Source: Triatoma infestans
Lineage: Eukaryota; Arthropoda; Insecta; Hemiptera; Reduviidae
Length of the DNA: 64,000 nucleotides
NCBI GenBank assembly: GCA_011037195.1
Contig: JAAEAF010000276.1
Coordinates: forward strand, 1-64,000
Direction of reading: 5' to 3'
A program made the position numbers and the translations under genes. The notes below the pieces were generated by a model. It was not told the origin of the DNA. It was given only the letters and a program-made list of their open reading frames with translations, and ran no database searches. How positions within the stretch are numbered: the first letter of the stretch is position 1; each line of letters opens with the position of its first letter. Below, one piece after another: positions 32,401 to 45,892 of the stretch.

Positions 32401-34090
32401 CCCTACAGCCCGCCATTCCAAAAATCACCCTGGCCCTTATCACAAACTCAATTCATCCGGAAAGGAGGGCAGTTATTACTATTACTAATAGTTAAGTTCA
32501 TTATTATTAAAAATTGGGGCAATAGAGGACATCCATCATAACCAGTTTGTTGGAACACTTCTCTAACATTGCAAACAACAGTCTACAATGTTTTATTGAT
32601 AGAATTTTAAATATAGTAGCCAGATGATCATCATTCAATTGACATTTTTAATATTGCTTTAGATAACTGTGCGCTTACAATCTTCAAGGATGTAAATGCA
32701 GTAAAACTACACAGATGTCTGAAGAAACATATTCCAAAATAAATTTGAGGTTTGATCAAATAATACCAAGACTAGCGTCAGAAATATATCTATGAATCTA
32801 TATAGTAGGTAAGTTAAGAAAACATTACAATAAATTATGTTGAGTGCATTAATTAAGAAAGCAGCAATCTAGATATTGTCGTTGTGGTTTTGTTCGCTAG
32901 ACTACAGCACTACCTTCCATCATGTCTACTTGTCTAACTGCAATCTAAACAATAATATAATTACTTACTTTGACAGTTCTGTTCTGCTTCTTTGTAGCCT
33001 TAAACAACCACATCTTTTTAGTTTTTGATATATTTTTTTTTGTTTTTTGAGTATGTAAATACTATCTACAAACTTATTCCAAAAATAATGCAGTTCTAAA
33101 GAAAGCTTAATCAATTGTGAATTGTTTTCTGGAACGTATTTTTCTTTCTGGAAATAATAGACAAGTTAAAATTGAAATTCAGATGCTGTTTTGTAAACTT
33201 TATCAAAATAAAGTAATAAGTAGCTCTGATATTCTGTCAGGAACCTAGGAGGATCACAAATATATTTTACGTATTTTGTTAAAGAAGAAAACCTTTTTAA
33301 ATTCAAAGCTAAAACCAAGAATGAAACTCAGTTCACGCTGCAACTTACCTTGACAGTCCACGCCTCTGGTCTTTACCTCCAAGTAATATTTTAGGGGACA
33401 TCGGTAAAGATTTTAATAAGTTAGATATAGGAGCAATTCTTTATGAATACTCAGCTTGCTTCATAAGCCCTAAGATTTGAAAAAATTACACATGTTTTAC
33501 TTGGGATTATGGGTGCAGTTATTAATTCATTTCTATGTTGAATGAAACCATAAAATTAGTGAGAAGGGCGATACTCATAGCTTAAGATCATGCTCGTTGT
33601 AGATATTGGTCTAAGCTGTATTATTCAGAAAGAACTGTGTGGGCACCAGTTTTCTCTATGTCTTTGCTCCATAAGTGTGAAGTTAAAGCTCTGCTTGGAG
33701 AGCTTAGTTTAGCTGAAGTTTGTAGACAAGAAAAGTGTTTTCAAATTGAGGGAGATATGAAGCAGGAGAAGGAAGTAGTATTTATCAGCATCTTTATTCA
33801 TAATACTGAGAGAAAAATCCTAATATTAGTTTCTTTTTGTTTAATTCCTCTAACTGACATTGAAGCACTTTCATTTATCGCCAATTATTGTAATGATATA
33901 CTAGGCGCCCTCAACGCTTATTATTCTGCGAATTCTAATAAAAAATAGATTTTTTTAACAGCACCATTTTCTTTCCGTGTTATCTGTTCATTTCCAACTT
34001 TTTGTTCTAATTTAGACACCTTATATTAGTGATAATATCCGGTGATCAGAAGCGTAAGGATAAGTCTTATTCGAAGTTCAGAAATGTTTT
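32401..34090. other. Unassigned AT-rich DNA
   Basis: No gene recognised. A 103-codon plus-strand frame at 33637-33948 has no known domain, no splice or promoter support and a near-random composition. A Pumilio-type TGTAAATA occurs at 33054-33061. Confidence 0.4.
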
Positions 34091-34094
34091 TAGT

Positions 34095-34285
34095 TCGTAG
34101 CTGCCCACGGTGATAGCTGAACGGTTTCAGGTATGGGCCGACAAGCTGAGGTATGTTGCGTGTTATTTGAGTTCGATTCCCGTTCTTATTTGATGAAATA
34201 ATATAGGTATTATTTTTATTTTTACCTGTAGGTTACAGAGAGTGCCACTGAGGGTTTTACGTATCTGAACCGTTAAGAAGCACTG
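34095..34285 (+). mobile_element. tRNA-headed SINE of a second type, degenerate
   Basis: GATAGCTGAACGGTTTCAGG resembles box A and GAGTTCGATTCCCG box B, about 40 bases apart. A body of unknown type follows up to about 34285. It lacks the CTGTCCG..GGACAGTG body of the main family. Confidence 0.45.
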
Positions 34286-36110
34286 ATTTCATATTGGTAT
34301 TGAAGAGGCACAGCTTCAATTTCCAGGAAACATTTATATTCAGTCTCAAGGGGGAAGAGCTAAATAAAGGCACTTTTTTCATTAGCATTCTACTGCTAAC
34401 GTCTTTATCGGTGACGATGCTATGGACAAAAGAGTTCCTTATTCATTTCCTTTCATCCTTTTGCTATCACATGCATTCGCATCTCCTTTTTTTCAGGATG
34501 TTGATGAACACCCCAGCTTTTTTAGCCACCAGGTTTATCCTTATTAACTTCTAGATTTGTTGCTAAATCTCTGGGCTAATGTGAATTCCAGGTCTTCTGA
34601 TTGAATCCCTATTATCCGAAATTCATCTCTACCTTCTACCAGGTGCTCTATCTCTCAGCATTGAACACAAACTAGAACAAGTGCTAAATTGGTGCTTATT
34701 GGCTTTCTTTCACGTACATTTCTACACTCAATGTCATTGTACATCATACAAAGCTCATCACGTATTTGATGAGGGTTAAGATTTTTTGGTTGTATTCCAT
34801 AGTTTTTTTTCCAAAAGTTGCCAATTGACTGAGTCTAACATCTACGCAGCTAAGGCGTTTTCTCTGAATACAGCCTGCTCCTTCCACAATCTTCCTTAAA
34901 AAGCCTTAGAGATGCTGTTGTTGATGTTTATACACTTAACTTACTTGGGAACGATAGTTAGAGTTTTTCCTTTTCAGTTGTCACCATTTATCACCTTTCT
35001 TCGTTGTTTTTAAACAAGTATGGTTATTTTATCGTATCAGATTTGTGTGAAAATTAAGTAAAACAGTTGAACAGTTGTTCTAGTTTCAAAATCATTGAAG
35101 TGATGGTTAAGGATTTCTCCCTTTATCAAAATACTTAGAATTGCCTGCTTATTTGAGAATTCGATACTGGCTTCTTCTTTAGTTTATTTCTTGTCTGAAG
35201 AGAATGCTCATTGTTGTCCAGTATTACATCATCACTTACAGTTTTAAATCTCAGATAAGAGCAGTCGACCAGTCAGCATTCGTCTTAAAATAGTTCTAAT
35301 TCTTAACAAAATGATAGAAATAACATAAACGATTCCAGTATCCAAAATTTTACATTTCCTTTTTTTCAAAATATTTATATAACACTGATTTCTACAAACC
35401 CTGTACCCATAATTTGAAAGTTTTCTGTATTTCCTTTCCGATCTTGTTCTAATGTATATTTCTAATAGAAGATTTGTTGAAATAAAAAGAGTAGATCTAG
35501 TTCTCACATCACAACTTTCTTCTTTCATTGCTACATAGCAAAATACAACCACATCTGCGCATCTTGGCTTATTTTTGATCAAACCTTCAAGAGTAATCAT
35601 TTGAAATATAGTGTATACAAAAAATAACATTTAGAATTGGCTATATTTGAAGACGAATACACCCTTCGTTGCAAGTACATAATATCAACATAAATAAACA
35701 GAACAAATAAATTAGTTTTTATTGAACTACTTCTGATTACTTATACATTAAGATAAAGTTTTTTAATAAATTCACAATTCTGAGGTTCAAATAGCGCTTG
35801 TTAAAAAAACACAAGTTTCAGTAAGTTGGGGATAAAGGAAGATCGCTCTGCCCTGACCGCCGGCGACAAATCAACTCCTGTTTCTTTGACCCATACTGAA
35901 TACCTCTTCTTTTATTTTTATCTTCTATTTTTTTTTGTAGAAACCAAAATACCAAGCCATTGCCTACAGCGAATAACAGTTTACAGAACACTTTATTCAA
36001 CTGTGTGTATGTAGTTACCCTCAACCAAAACAGTGAAAAACAATTTATATAATTATTTTTTTTTTTTTTTAAACAAGCTAAAGCATATTTTGAGGGTTTT
36101 TACCGCCCAT
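34286..36110. other. Unassigned DNA
   Basis: No gene recognised. The longest frame is 128 codons on the minus strand (35244-35630), Ile/Arg/Leu-rich without a recognisable domain. Confidence 0.35.
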
Positions 36111-37430
36111 CGAAATCCCCTTACTCCATAGCTGACTGCCATTGGAGATGATTACAATATAATACAGCGTCCTTTATTTTTGTTTTAAATAAATAAATGA
36201 AAGAGAAGGACGTTACATACGCAAACACATACATACACACACACACACACACACAACATACATCATGCACCGCAGTTTTCATGAACAATAATACACCAAA
36301 AAAAGCGGTCCAAATATCACCGATCATAAAAAGACAGAAAATGAATAATAATAAAAAAAATAACAAGAATAATAATAATAATAATAATAACAAACAGCAG
36401 CACCACCACATATACGGCATTATTGTAAAGTTATTATTTAAAGAATAATAAAAGCTAGTTCTTCGTAGACACCCTTAATTCCCCATTAAAACGCACTGGC
36501 TAGACCGCTAAACAAAAAATAAATAAATAAAATATATATATATATAAAATAATAAAAATTGGTCCTGAGTCCCTTTTAAAGCTGTCCCAGAATAAGAAAT
36601 TCCATTGCTTAGTTGCATTGTTACATTACAACAAAACTGTAATTGTTATGTCCTCGTAGACAGTTACTTATTCATATTGATTGTTGTATAGCGAATCCAA
36701 AATAAAAGGGGTCATGTATTTGTATAATAAACTAACCCTTCTTCTTTCCTATTTGTAATAAATGGCTAAATATTTCTTTATATATGTTTATTTATTATTA
36801 TTATTTTTTTTTTTAGAACAATGACATATTATTAATATTTTACATTTACAGTTTATGCCATGTGAAACTTCCGTCACATTTTGATTTAGTCGTTTATTTT
36901 ATTCGAAATAGAAAGTAATAATAATAATAATAATAATAAGTAAAAGAAAACAAAAGCAAATCTCACTTTGTTAACTCTCGATAGATAATACAATACTGGC
37001 AGTACTTTCAGATTCCATAAGAAAATGTTTCGGATCCGTTTGTTCCAAATACATAAAAGGAAAATTCCACGGGTGCTATCTTCTTTGTTTAGTTATCAAG
37101 TCCCATGGTTCAGTAAAGCATTGAGATTTGATAAATTCAATAAATAAATTCTAATTACTAATTTTATTTTATCTTTAAAAACATTCTATAAATTTTAATC
37201 AAATAATTATGATTACTTTTAACTAAACTTTAATATGATTTACAAATAACTGGACATTAACCATTTCAATCATGTCATAAAATGCATGTTCAAACTTATC
37301 TGGTCTTTTCATATAAAAAAAAAAATCCAATGATTTCAGCGTACCTTCTAATAACAGACTTAGGTTTAAATAATTCAATTGATACTTATTTTTGTTTGTA
37401 TCTTTAACAGGTTCGTAGTTGCAGTTAGAT
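36111..37430. other. AT-rich DNA with simple repeats and a candidate poly(A) site
   Basis: It contains (AC)n at 36236-36254 and (AAT)n at 36369-36389 and 36917-36938. A well-formed AATAAA (36701-36706) is followed by a GT-rich stretch (GTCATGTATTTGTAT), resembling a polyadenylation site on the plus strand. No coding sequence seen. Confidence 0.4.
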
Positions 37431-37439
37431 TATATTAAA

Positions 37440-37930
37440 TTGGCAGAAGGGGAGGGCAGAGCCTCATTCCACTGCGACCTGCAAGTCGAGATCTATTGTG
37501 GATCCCCTAGGATTATAACACATCTTTCAGCCTCGCCCTCTTAATCAGGCCCAGCAAAGCTGAAAGTGGCTCCGTCATGAAGCTCGTAGCTTCGGGATTG
37601 CTTGTCTCCAGTTGAAGAAACCTTGTCCTTATCAGGCCGGCACACTCACAAAGGATGTGTATCGGGATTTCCTCCTCGGCCTTGCAGAATCGGCATAACG
37701 CGTTGTCTGCTAGTATTAACTGGTGCATGTGCCTCTATAGCCTACAACGCCCTGTTAGTAGACCCATATTAGCGTTATATCCCTTCGGCTATGGCTCAAC
37801 AGGTCCTTGGTAAATGTCTTTTAATAAAAAATTTAGCCTGCCTCTGCCTTGGTGTTCTTTCCCACCATTGCAGACGCTGGTCTTCTATCCACTCCTTGAT
37901 GGAAGCTTGGATCAGGCTAGTTGCAGTTAA
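37440..37930 (-). pseudogene. LINE C-terminal relic with zinc knuckle
   Basis: On the minus strand a tail segment rich in WW, R and K (about 37920-37830) leads to LHQLGLADNALCRFCKAEE and then IPIHILCECAGLIR (about 37740-37650), the Cys-Cys-His-Cys cluster at the end of I/Jockey-like ORF2 proteins. About 70 codons stay open (37513-37728). Upstream stops at about 37780-37800 break the frame. Confidence 0.8.
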
Positions 37931-39240
37931 AGTAGAGCTATGTTTTTTTCTTATGTTCCTTTAACTAGCAGATCAATTAAGACAGATTATAAGCGGTCAT
38001 TTTTTATTAATAATTCGTTATTTCCTAAAGAAATTCGTCATTTCCAGCTTGTATTCAAGTTGAAAGTAGATTAGATTAAACAAAAGCTGATGGATTAAAT
38101 TTTATACCAGCGATGGAGAAGATCACATTATTTTTACATTCTCTCACTGTTTTAAGAGAAATTATGCGATCGTATCGAATTTCTTAAATTGGTTGAGGTC
38201 TCAGTTTTACTTAACCATCTACATTTAATCGATTTTTATAAAAAATAAAGAGAAAACATATTTTACATAATCCAAACCTTCAATGGCTACTACTTCGCCA
38301 TAAAAATTAAGGTTCAACGTATTTGCCTATAGCAGTTACAAAGTTACCCTGAGTGTATTCATGTTGACCAAGTAAGTTTGCCAACAAGTATGCATTTAGC
38401 TTTTTCAAAAATACCGCTGTCTGCTTGATAGATTTTTATCTTAAGTGCACTAGCTTTGTGCATTCATACTGATTCAATAGTTAGAAAACTAAATGTAACT
38501 GTTGGTTTAAAATTGTTTGACGCGAACTTTAACAATAAGAGGAAACGGACTGGTTGACAATACTGGACAGATGCATGTTGGGCCTACACTACTCGGAGAT
38601 TGTGTGTATACTTCTTTTAGTTGGTTCTGATTGGTTTTGGATCTTCAGAGTCTGGTTTGTCAAGATTGTGATTGAAACATTGAGTTTTACTTTTTAAAAA
38701 ACCGTCAGATATATGGCCGTTCATATCAATTAAATTTGTTTGGTTTAACTTAACATCAAATAGTATCAATGATATTTGGTATCAGTTTATTATTGATAAA
38801 TTGATACAATTAGTCGATCTGGTATTTGACGGAATTTAAATCTTTAACTTTCAATGTTTCTATACAAATTTGATAAACCCACTCATGACTATGCGAAATT
38901 GGTCAGAACCAACAGGAAGCGTTCTATGATGGACACAAAGTCACATTATTGTCCATCATTGCGGACCTTAATCACATTTTCAACTTTCGACAAGACTTCT
39001 TTATAATTTCTTTAAGACCGTATGGAGTATTTGCTCATCGCCGGCAGAGATTGTCTCCTCAGTGCATGAGACTTTCCTAGAAGGCTATAATTAGACTCAT
39101 TTCTGACATTTAGCGGAACGCTGGGATAATTCGTTCGAGGGAATGACCAATTGTGCAAAGCAAAATCTGCATGCACACGCTTACACAATTGATCTAAAAG
39201 TATGAACAAATTACTAAAAATTGACAAAAAAACGAAAAAT
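37931..39240. other. Unassigned intergenic DNA
   Basis: No gene recognised; moderately complex sequence, possibly diverged transposon remains near 38860-39200. Confidence 0.35.
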
Positions 39241-42200
39241 TATTATATTTCCAAAAATACATTGATCTCCTTCTAAATTTTTAATATAAAGAATTTATTT
39301 TGAGTTTATATAATATCAAATCTTTACTGAATCAATTTTAATCCTTACCTTTATTTTTACACTTGGTCCCTTTCCCTTAACACAACCCCTTTACTGCTTG
39401 TTTAGACCCTTTTTTAAAAATAAAGTAACACAAAACATTCTTTTACAGGCAAATATATCAAAAACAAATCAAACATCTTGGCAAAGTTTTAGGAACATCC
39501 CTTATTGAAAAAAATTCTATATAAAAAAAAAGTTATATAAAGAACAAGGTCCCTCAAACACAGAGTACAAGCTTATTCAAGAAAAAAAGCACCTACGCGC
39601 CTTATCTAATTGAAAAATAATATCGTTATAAGCCAAAAAAAAAAAAAAAGAAAAAGAAAAAAAAAGTGAAAATTGTGTGTAATTTTAACCAAAATCTGCC
39701 TTAAATTCTATTTTCTTATATATGACAAAGAAAAAAGATTACTACTTAGTGTTAATGATTTGCTGTAGAAGTTTTAAAGAATATGATAAAATAAGAAAAA
39801 ATAAAAAATTTATAAAAAGAAAAAAAAAATTGAAAAAAAACACATGTTTTTGGAAGCATATTATTACGTTTATATAAAAGTTGAATGTGAAAAAAAATTT
39901 TTGGAAATATTTGATATCTGTTATTAACTCTTATTTTTATTTGATTTGTTTTTGTAGAATCCAATTTCTTTCTTCTTTTTTTTTTACAGTAATGCTAATA
40001 TTTAGTAGAAATGAAAATTAAAAAAAAAGTGCACAGCGATTGCCTAAATAAAACAAAAAAAAAAAAAAAAAAAAGGAATCGGTGCAAAGTGTATTTTGTT
40101 ACAGAAACAAAAAAAAAAATCTAGGACATAGTTCGGTTTTTTGTCAATGTTGGAAACTAGTATATGTGAAAGATGTTACCCAAATTATGCAGTGGGCCCC
40201 TAAAAAAAAAAAAATTTTTTTTTAAATATGGAGGGCCTAAAAAAAAGGAAATATAATTGACAATTTGTTAGAGTGGCTGCACAACAGTACTGTTGACCTA
40301 ATTTTTACACTGGCAATCTACCGATTGACATGCATCAATGATAAGAATGGTCACCTTTTTACAAAAATACAACTTCATGTTAATGGTCATCCAACCCATT
40401 GTAATATTAATCTGATATAACAACCTATACAGGGTGTCCTATTTTTAATTTACCAAATCAGTAAAATATCTCTTCATCAGACAAAATGTTACAAAATGCC
40501 ACCGAAAAAATATCTACTATTTCACTCCTGGCTCATAACAGGTTTAACTATTTTCCATAAAAAAAACAACATATCTACAATTCACTAGAATCAAAGAACA
40601 AAAATCCTACTTCCTGATGAAGACCCTTTATTTTCTTATTAAATTTTAAACAAATAATGGAGTTTCTGCAAGATTGCAGGCTTTACTCTCTTATGCAGAT
40701 TTTTGAAATTTAAGAAGTAAAATTCGGGCTCATTAGAAATGTGGAAAAATATTTTTTTTTCGATTCCAGTGGGGAAAAAAAGTAAACATATACTTCAACT
40801 AAAGTCAAGGAAAGATATATTTTTTCTTGGACATTTTGTTACACTTTGCCAAATGAAAAGAAATATTTTCGATTGGGTCACTTCAATTGGGACTTCCTGT
40901 ATAAAATGTAGATATATATACATATATGTTTAAACCAAGTAAAATAAAGTATTAATTGTACAAAAAAAAAAAAATGATTTATACTACAATGGTAAGTTTG
41001 TATATTAACAATTTGTCATAGTTTACTACAAATTTTCTTTTTTAAAAAAAATATTAAAATTAAAAAAAAAAAAAAAAAAATAATGAAACAAAGAGCAGTG
41101 TGCAATATTTATGAAAGGAGATGCAATATAATTTTGTGGGATTGTTTACTGAAAAAATAATAATAATAATGAATAAATAGTAACTATAAATAAAACAGTT
41201 TCAGGCTCCAAGGTGTATTGCTCAGTGTAAATAATTTTTATGTAAATTTGTTCTTTGGTATAAAAAAAAAAAACTGGTACAGTTTTGGAGATAAAAAGTA
41301 TTTTAAGTAGAAAATGTGTGAAGAAGGGTAAAAAAAAAATAAAGTGTTCTGTAATTTTGTTGTATTTAAAAAAAAAAAATGAATGGCTCTCTTTACTAGT
41401 TTTAAAACGAGTGCTTTTAACTTAAGGGTAAGTGCAATATACAAACTATTCAACTGTACAGCAGAATGCATTTAGTATGTAATATAATAATGTATTAAAT
41501 GATATTTTTTAATTAATGTGTACATGATCATCTTTTTGTTTAATCTCGCTGACAAACGCTATGTTTTTGTTTTTGTAATATAAATCCATTAGATTGGTTA
41601 TTGTGGACACAGATTGGAGCCATTTGTTTTGACACTCCTTCTTCACTCTACTATCTTCTTGGTGTCTCAGTTTTATACAAACTTCATTACATATAATAGT
41701 TTAATAACAATGTTATTTGTTATTTGTATTGTTTACATTACTATTTCTTATTTCATATGTTTTTTTTTTGTTTTTTTAGGAGTAATTTTTTTTACTTTTG
41801 CTGCTATAGGAGCAAGATTTTTTTTCTTTAATCATATAAGAAAAAAAAAAGTTGTGAGATCTTTTAATGAAAAGATTTATTCTGTCATGTTCTCAAATTT
41901 TTACAGTAAAAAAATAGAAACAATTTTTTTTTAAGTTTTGATTATCCATAAAGTACCACATTTTTTGGACTCATCTGGGAAAACTTTTATATCACAGCAA
42001 ATCTGGTCGTGCAATAGTATGAAGGCAACTCAAAAATCTATAAAACTAGGCAGAAGTTTTTTCTTAAAAAAAAAAAATAAACTAAAAAAAATAAAGGAAA
42101 CTAAAACAAAATTAGTGAGCACAGAATTTAAATAGTTATTTGTGATACAGTTTATTGCGGTTTCTTTTTCAAACTATGCACAAATTAAAAAATATAAAAA

Positions 42201-43210
42201 TGATATTCCAAATTCATTCAGATTCACTCAAAAAAGGGCCGTCTCGTCCGATCTAAAGTGCCTTCAATACCACAAAAAAAAAGTAATTTTTTTAGAGAGA
42301 AAATTAAAAAAAAAAAAATGTTTCTAGGGCCCTACATAGACCATTTGCATAACCAAAACATGACAGCAAATCCTTCAAACAAAGTTCTCGCAAACACATT
42401 ACACTTTTCTAATATTTATTTTCCATGTTGTTTGGGGCCCACTTAAAAAACCAAGAAAAAAAAAAACAATCCCAGTTACTGACTATAATTGTTGCTCCAT
42501 CAAATTGTGTTTTTCTATTGATGGAAAAATAGTTTTATCATTTAATTGTTTTTTTAAGATAATTCTTAATATTTAAATAAAATAATTATAAAATAAAAAA
42601 AAAAAAATGAACAAACGAATGTACTTTCATGTATTAACAGAATATAAACAGTTTTGCTGATGTCTTGCATGCATTATTGGTATAAATAATTATATTAGTC
42701 ACATTTCTGGATTGTAGGATTACATAATGGAAATATGATTCAAGTCATACAAAAAAAAAAAAGAAAAAGAAAAACACGAGTGTTTTATTAGATAATTAAG
42801 CATTGCTGATTTATTTGCAATAATAAAACAATTGCAATAACGTTTATATAAAGGCAGCTACACCTTAATTTATGAATTAAGTCTTGCTACAAAAGAAATG
42901 TTAGTATGGATTAAAGAGCATATTAATACTTAAAGATAAACTCCATTTTATAATTTATTTAAATCAACAAACAAATGTTTTTAAAGTTTTACGGACTTAT
43001 TGTATAAAAAGGTTTTAAAGAAAAGAACAGACATAATCAGGTACACAATACAAGGTTTACATACAACTCCTCACTTTCAATACCATATATATTTTTATTT
43101 TTTCTTACAAGTATACTGTATGAAATATTTTTTTAGAAAAAGAGATTTGGGATATTTGGGAGAGCTGTTTCGTTAGGTTTCCTTGTGAGTAGTAAACATT
43201 CCAAGTTCGA
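39241..43210. other. Repeat-poor, homopolymer-rich AT block
   Basis: The texture resembles 28784-32400: many A-runs of 10-19 bases, no Rep-A, SINE or LINE. One MITE-like element is present (40434-40902). A candidate AATAAA is at 40943-40948. The frame at 41614-41934 is Phe/Ile-rich and looks like translated T-runs. It may be a distal part of the pros 3' UTR, regulatory DNA or plain spacer. Confidence 0.35.
40434..40902. mobile_element. MITE-like element with TACAGGGTGTCC-type ends
   Basis: The left end reads TATACAGGGTGTCCTATTTT and the right end, inverted, TTTATACAGGAAGTCCCAAT, an imperfect terminal inverted repeat about 470 bases apart. There is no coding content. Ends resemble those of the fold-back at 14397-15257. 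Confidence 0.5.
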
Positions 43211-43214
43211 AGAA

Positions 43215-43400
43215 AATTTGTAATGCTAACTGGTTTCCTCAGTGGACATTATAGACACAGGAGGAAACATGAACCTGAAGAATCTGGGCCTACAACGCGA
43301 TAGCACTTGCAGATTGTGTGAGAAGATAGAGGAGACCCCAATACGGATGATGGAATCATCTAGAGAAAGGGTTATATGCACTGCTACCAGAAGATGTCTA
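43215..43400 (+). pseudogene. LINE zinc-knuckle fragment, plus strand
   Basis: The translation SGHYRHRRNMNLKNLGLQRD followed by STCRLCEKIEETPI is the end of a LINE ORF2 (TGHYxLxxHLxxLG..C-x2-C motif). It directly abuts a minus-strand LINE segment. Confidence 0.75.
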
Positions 43401-44440
43401 TTGTGCTCAACTTACAGTCTCTCTTTCAGATCAATTTCTCTAAGGATGGTACGAATCTGGGAAAATTCTAAAGAGGATGTATGTTCCTCCATCAACATCT
43501 GGTAGGTGCTTAGGTGCCCAGGCTTGTGAACTATCTCTGGATGATAGCATCGCAATCTGTCAGGAGGTGTATTGGAGCGCCCTCCACATAATCACACATT
43601 CTAAGACCAGTTTTTGTCAGGTGCCCCGTGAGTTCCGATGTCCTGGGCAGTTCTCAAGAGCGATGCTTTTTTTATTTCCTCCTCATTTCCAAGCTCTTCT
43701 TAAAAAGAAACTGGTCTCTTAGCCCCACAAAAGTGCTCTGGCCTATGAAAGGGGTTACAGCACCCTTCCTACCAGGGTGTTGCCATCTCTCTCCCTTCCA
43801 CATCAACATGTTCTGGCACCCAATACACGATAACTTTAGTGTTCGCCGAAGCATTTCCATATCATTTTTGAACTGAAGACGTGTAATCGAATGCAAACGA
43901 GTGCTTTAATGACGGCCTGGCTATCAAAATTACCTGATTTCGATAGTTTCTGTCGATGTTGATTGGGACATACCTTCCAATTGCATGAATTTTTGCCTGG
44001 AAAATGCTGAGAAATTTCCCCATAGACTTTATCTGTTTCTTGGCCCATACATTCCGGCCCCAGTTCCCTCTGGATTCCTTGTCCTGTTCACCACACAATG
44101 GCATGTTCTTTAAAACCAGATAGAGCGGATTCACTGCTCCATTCCTTCTAGTACTCACCTTTGTGGAAAACTTTGCTCTTAATCATTCCATCCCTAGAAG
44201 GGTTCCAGAGGGTGGGGCCGGCAGATGGGGATAACCACTCCCTGGTGTCAATGCAACCTTCCTTCCAGTACCTTCTCTAAATATTCTGAGGATGGCCTCC
44301 AGGTTACAATCTTATGCCGAGAATTGGATGAGTAGGTATCCTACCCCAGATCTTAAAATTTCTTTTAGTAAGAAACGGTTTTTTAGAGAAATGGACTTGT
44401 AGGGATGGGTTTTGTTGAGTGGTCTCATCCTGGCATCACT
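43401..44440 (-). pseudogene. LINE RNase H relic, minus strand, inverted relative to its neighbour
   Basis: On the minus strand, in several frames: VWAKKQIKSMGKFLSIFQA.IHAIGR (about 44060-43970), LIA.PSLKHS/SQAVIKAL (about 43930-43900), CIGCQNM/YWVPEHVDVEGRE (about 43830-43790) and RDQFLFKKSLEMRRK. This is a whole but shattered RNase H domain. Being head-to-head with the plus-strand fragment at 43215, it may be one insertion with an inverted 5' part. Confidence 0.7.
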
Positions 44441-45415
44441 GGGGAGACGCAATAGATTTTCTAATTCCGAAGTATCCTATCTACCTACTTTAATAACAAT
44501 AATACTTACTTGAATATATGGTAACATCTACGATTTTAACCGTCATAGCATGCTTCATTTTCTTGGTTTTGACCGGTTTCCGATTCCCAAACATTCTACA
44601 CGTTGATATCCTTATTCTGACGATGGATGAGATGAATCCGAAGCTGGACAGAACCAGCAAAATGAAGATAAAATCGTACAAATAATAATATAATAAAAAA
44701 AGTTATATTATCATTACACAACACTCATTTTTTTAATACTTTTAAATTTTTGGAAATAATGTTTAAATTTCTTTCCTAGTGGGGGTTAAAAATTAATTTT
44801 TTATAAAATAAATTTGTGCATAATAGGTCAGACAGAAATCCTTAGCGCGAAGCTAAAGATTTGGATTATTTCGAAATCAGTGAACATACTTATGACGGTT
44901 TTATTATCGAAGAAAATATATTCTGATATTATTTGATTGCCAAAATCTTGGAATGCGTAATCCCCCCTCATCGCAACTACATTCCTGCTCCACCAATGAC
45001 CTCTTTTAGAAATTGCGTCCAGGCATAGACACCTCTTTTTTGTCTTCTGAGTTTCAATTTTTGTTGATCATTTCTAATTTTTGATAATTACTGATGGGTT
45101 TTTATTCTGAATTGCCCATATGTATAAGCTTTACATTCATTATTTTAATCCTTTACGGGAGAGAACCCCAACCTCCGGTTGGCGATTTTAATCTGACACG
45201 ATATTCTATTTTTTTTCAATACCGATATCCCATTTAATATCCCAAGTTTATAATTTTGTACAGTTGAAGATGATGAAATTGGCAAAGTGAGATAAAAATG
45301 AAATTTTTCTTTTTCAAAACTAGAATGTACTTGTGAACCGATATGTAACTTGTATTTTGTTTATTTGTGACTGTAAAATATTATCGAAAGTAGGTGAAAA
45401 AAATTGATTTTTTTT
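44441..45415. other. Intergenic DNA with a weak Penelope-like trace
   Basis: Bases about 44540-44665 (TGCTTCATTTTCTTGG..TTTGACCGGTTTCCGATTCC..CAGAACCAGC) resemble a very diverged arm of the fold-back elements at 12924 and 21532. The rest shows nothing recognisable. Confidence 0.35.
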
Positions 45416-45476
45416 TTTATATTCAGCCCCAACGTTTCGGTAAACGTTGTTTGCTTTCTTCAGCGGCTCACTTAAC
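45416..45476 (-). mobile_element. Diverged hammerhead/Penelope-type motif
   Basis: On the minus strand CCGCTGAAGA..CCGAAACGTTGG keeps the CTGAAGA and GAAAC boxes with 18 bases between them, but the second helix cannot be drawn convincingly. It is probably a relic of a Penelope-like terminal repeat. Confidence 0.3.
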
Positions 45477-45774
45477 CATTAGATGTGGATTAAATTTTAA
45501 AGAAACTGTCTCAAATTAATGGGTGAAATTGACTCAATTAAGAGAGGGTTCATACATTTGAATATTTATTTATTTCAAAAAAAAATTATCAAAAGCAGTC
45601 GGTCCAAAATTTGGAACACAGCAGCAAATAGATGTTTCACAAGGAACAATTTGACCCTAAAACATATGACGGAATAATGTACAAGAATAATTGATTTGAA
45701 ATAAGGGGCGTGTCCCCTTATTAGGCATCAATCAATAGAGTAAGGAATATATTGAAATGGACACACAAAAATAA

Positions 45775-45892
45775 AAGAAATATCTGATGTGAAACGTTCA
45801 ACCAACTTTCTCTTACTGCAATCTACATAATTGGAATTGACAAATTTTCTTCAAACTTAGCATTTTTACTAAATGTTTAGTTAGCTTTGATA
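45775..45892 (+). repeat. Rep-A fragment
   Basis: TCTGATGTGAAACGTTCAAC, CTCTTACTGCAATCTACATA and GACAAATTTTCTTCAAACTT match the junction part of the family. The adjacent Tc1 relic begins immediately after. Confidence 0.55.

Noticed and set aside
35244..35630. 128-codon minus-strand frame as a gene
   Set aside because: No domain, no codon or composition signal and no splice or promoter context; kept only as unassigned DNA.
41614..41934. 106-codon hydrophobic frame as a membrane protein
   Set aside because: Composition is explained by T-rich simple sequence; no homology or gene context.
45416..45476. A functional hammerhead ribozyme
   Set aside because: The CTGAAGA and GAAAC boxes are present but helix II cannot be formed, so only a relic is claimed.
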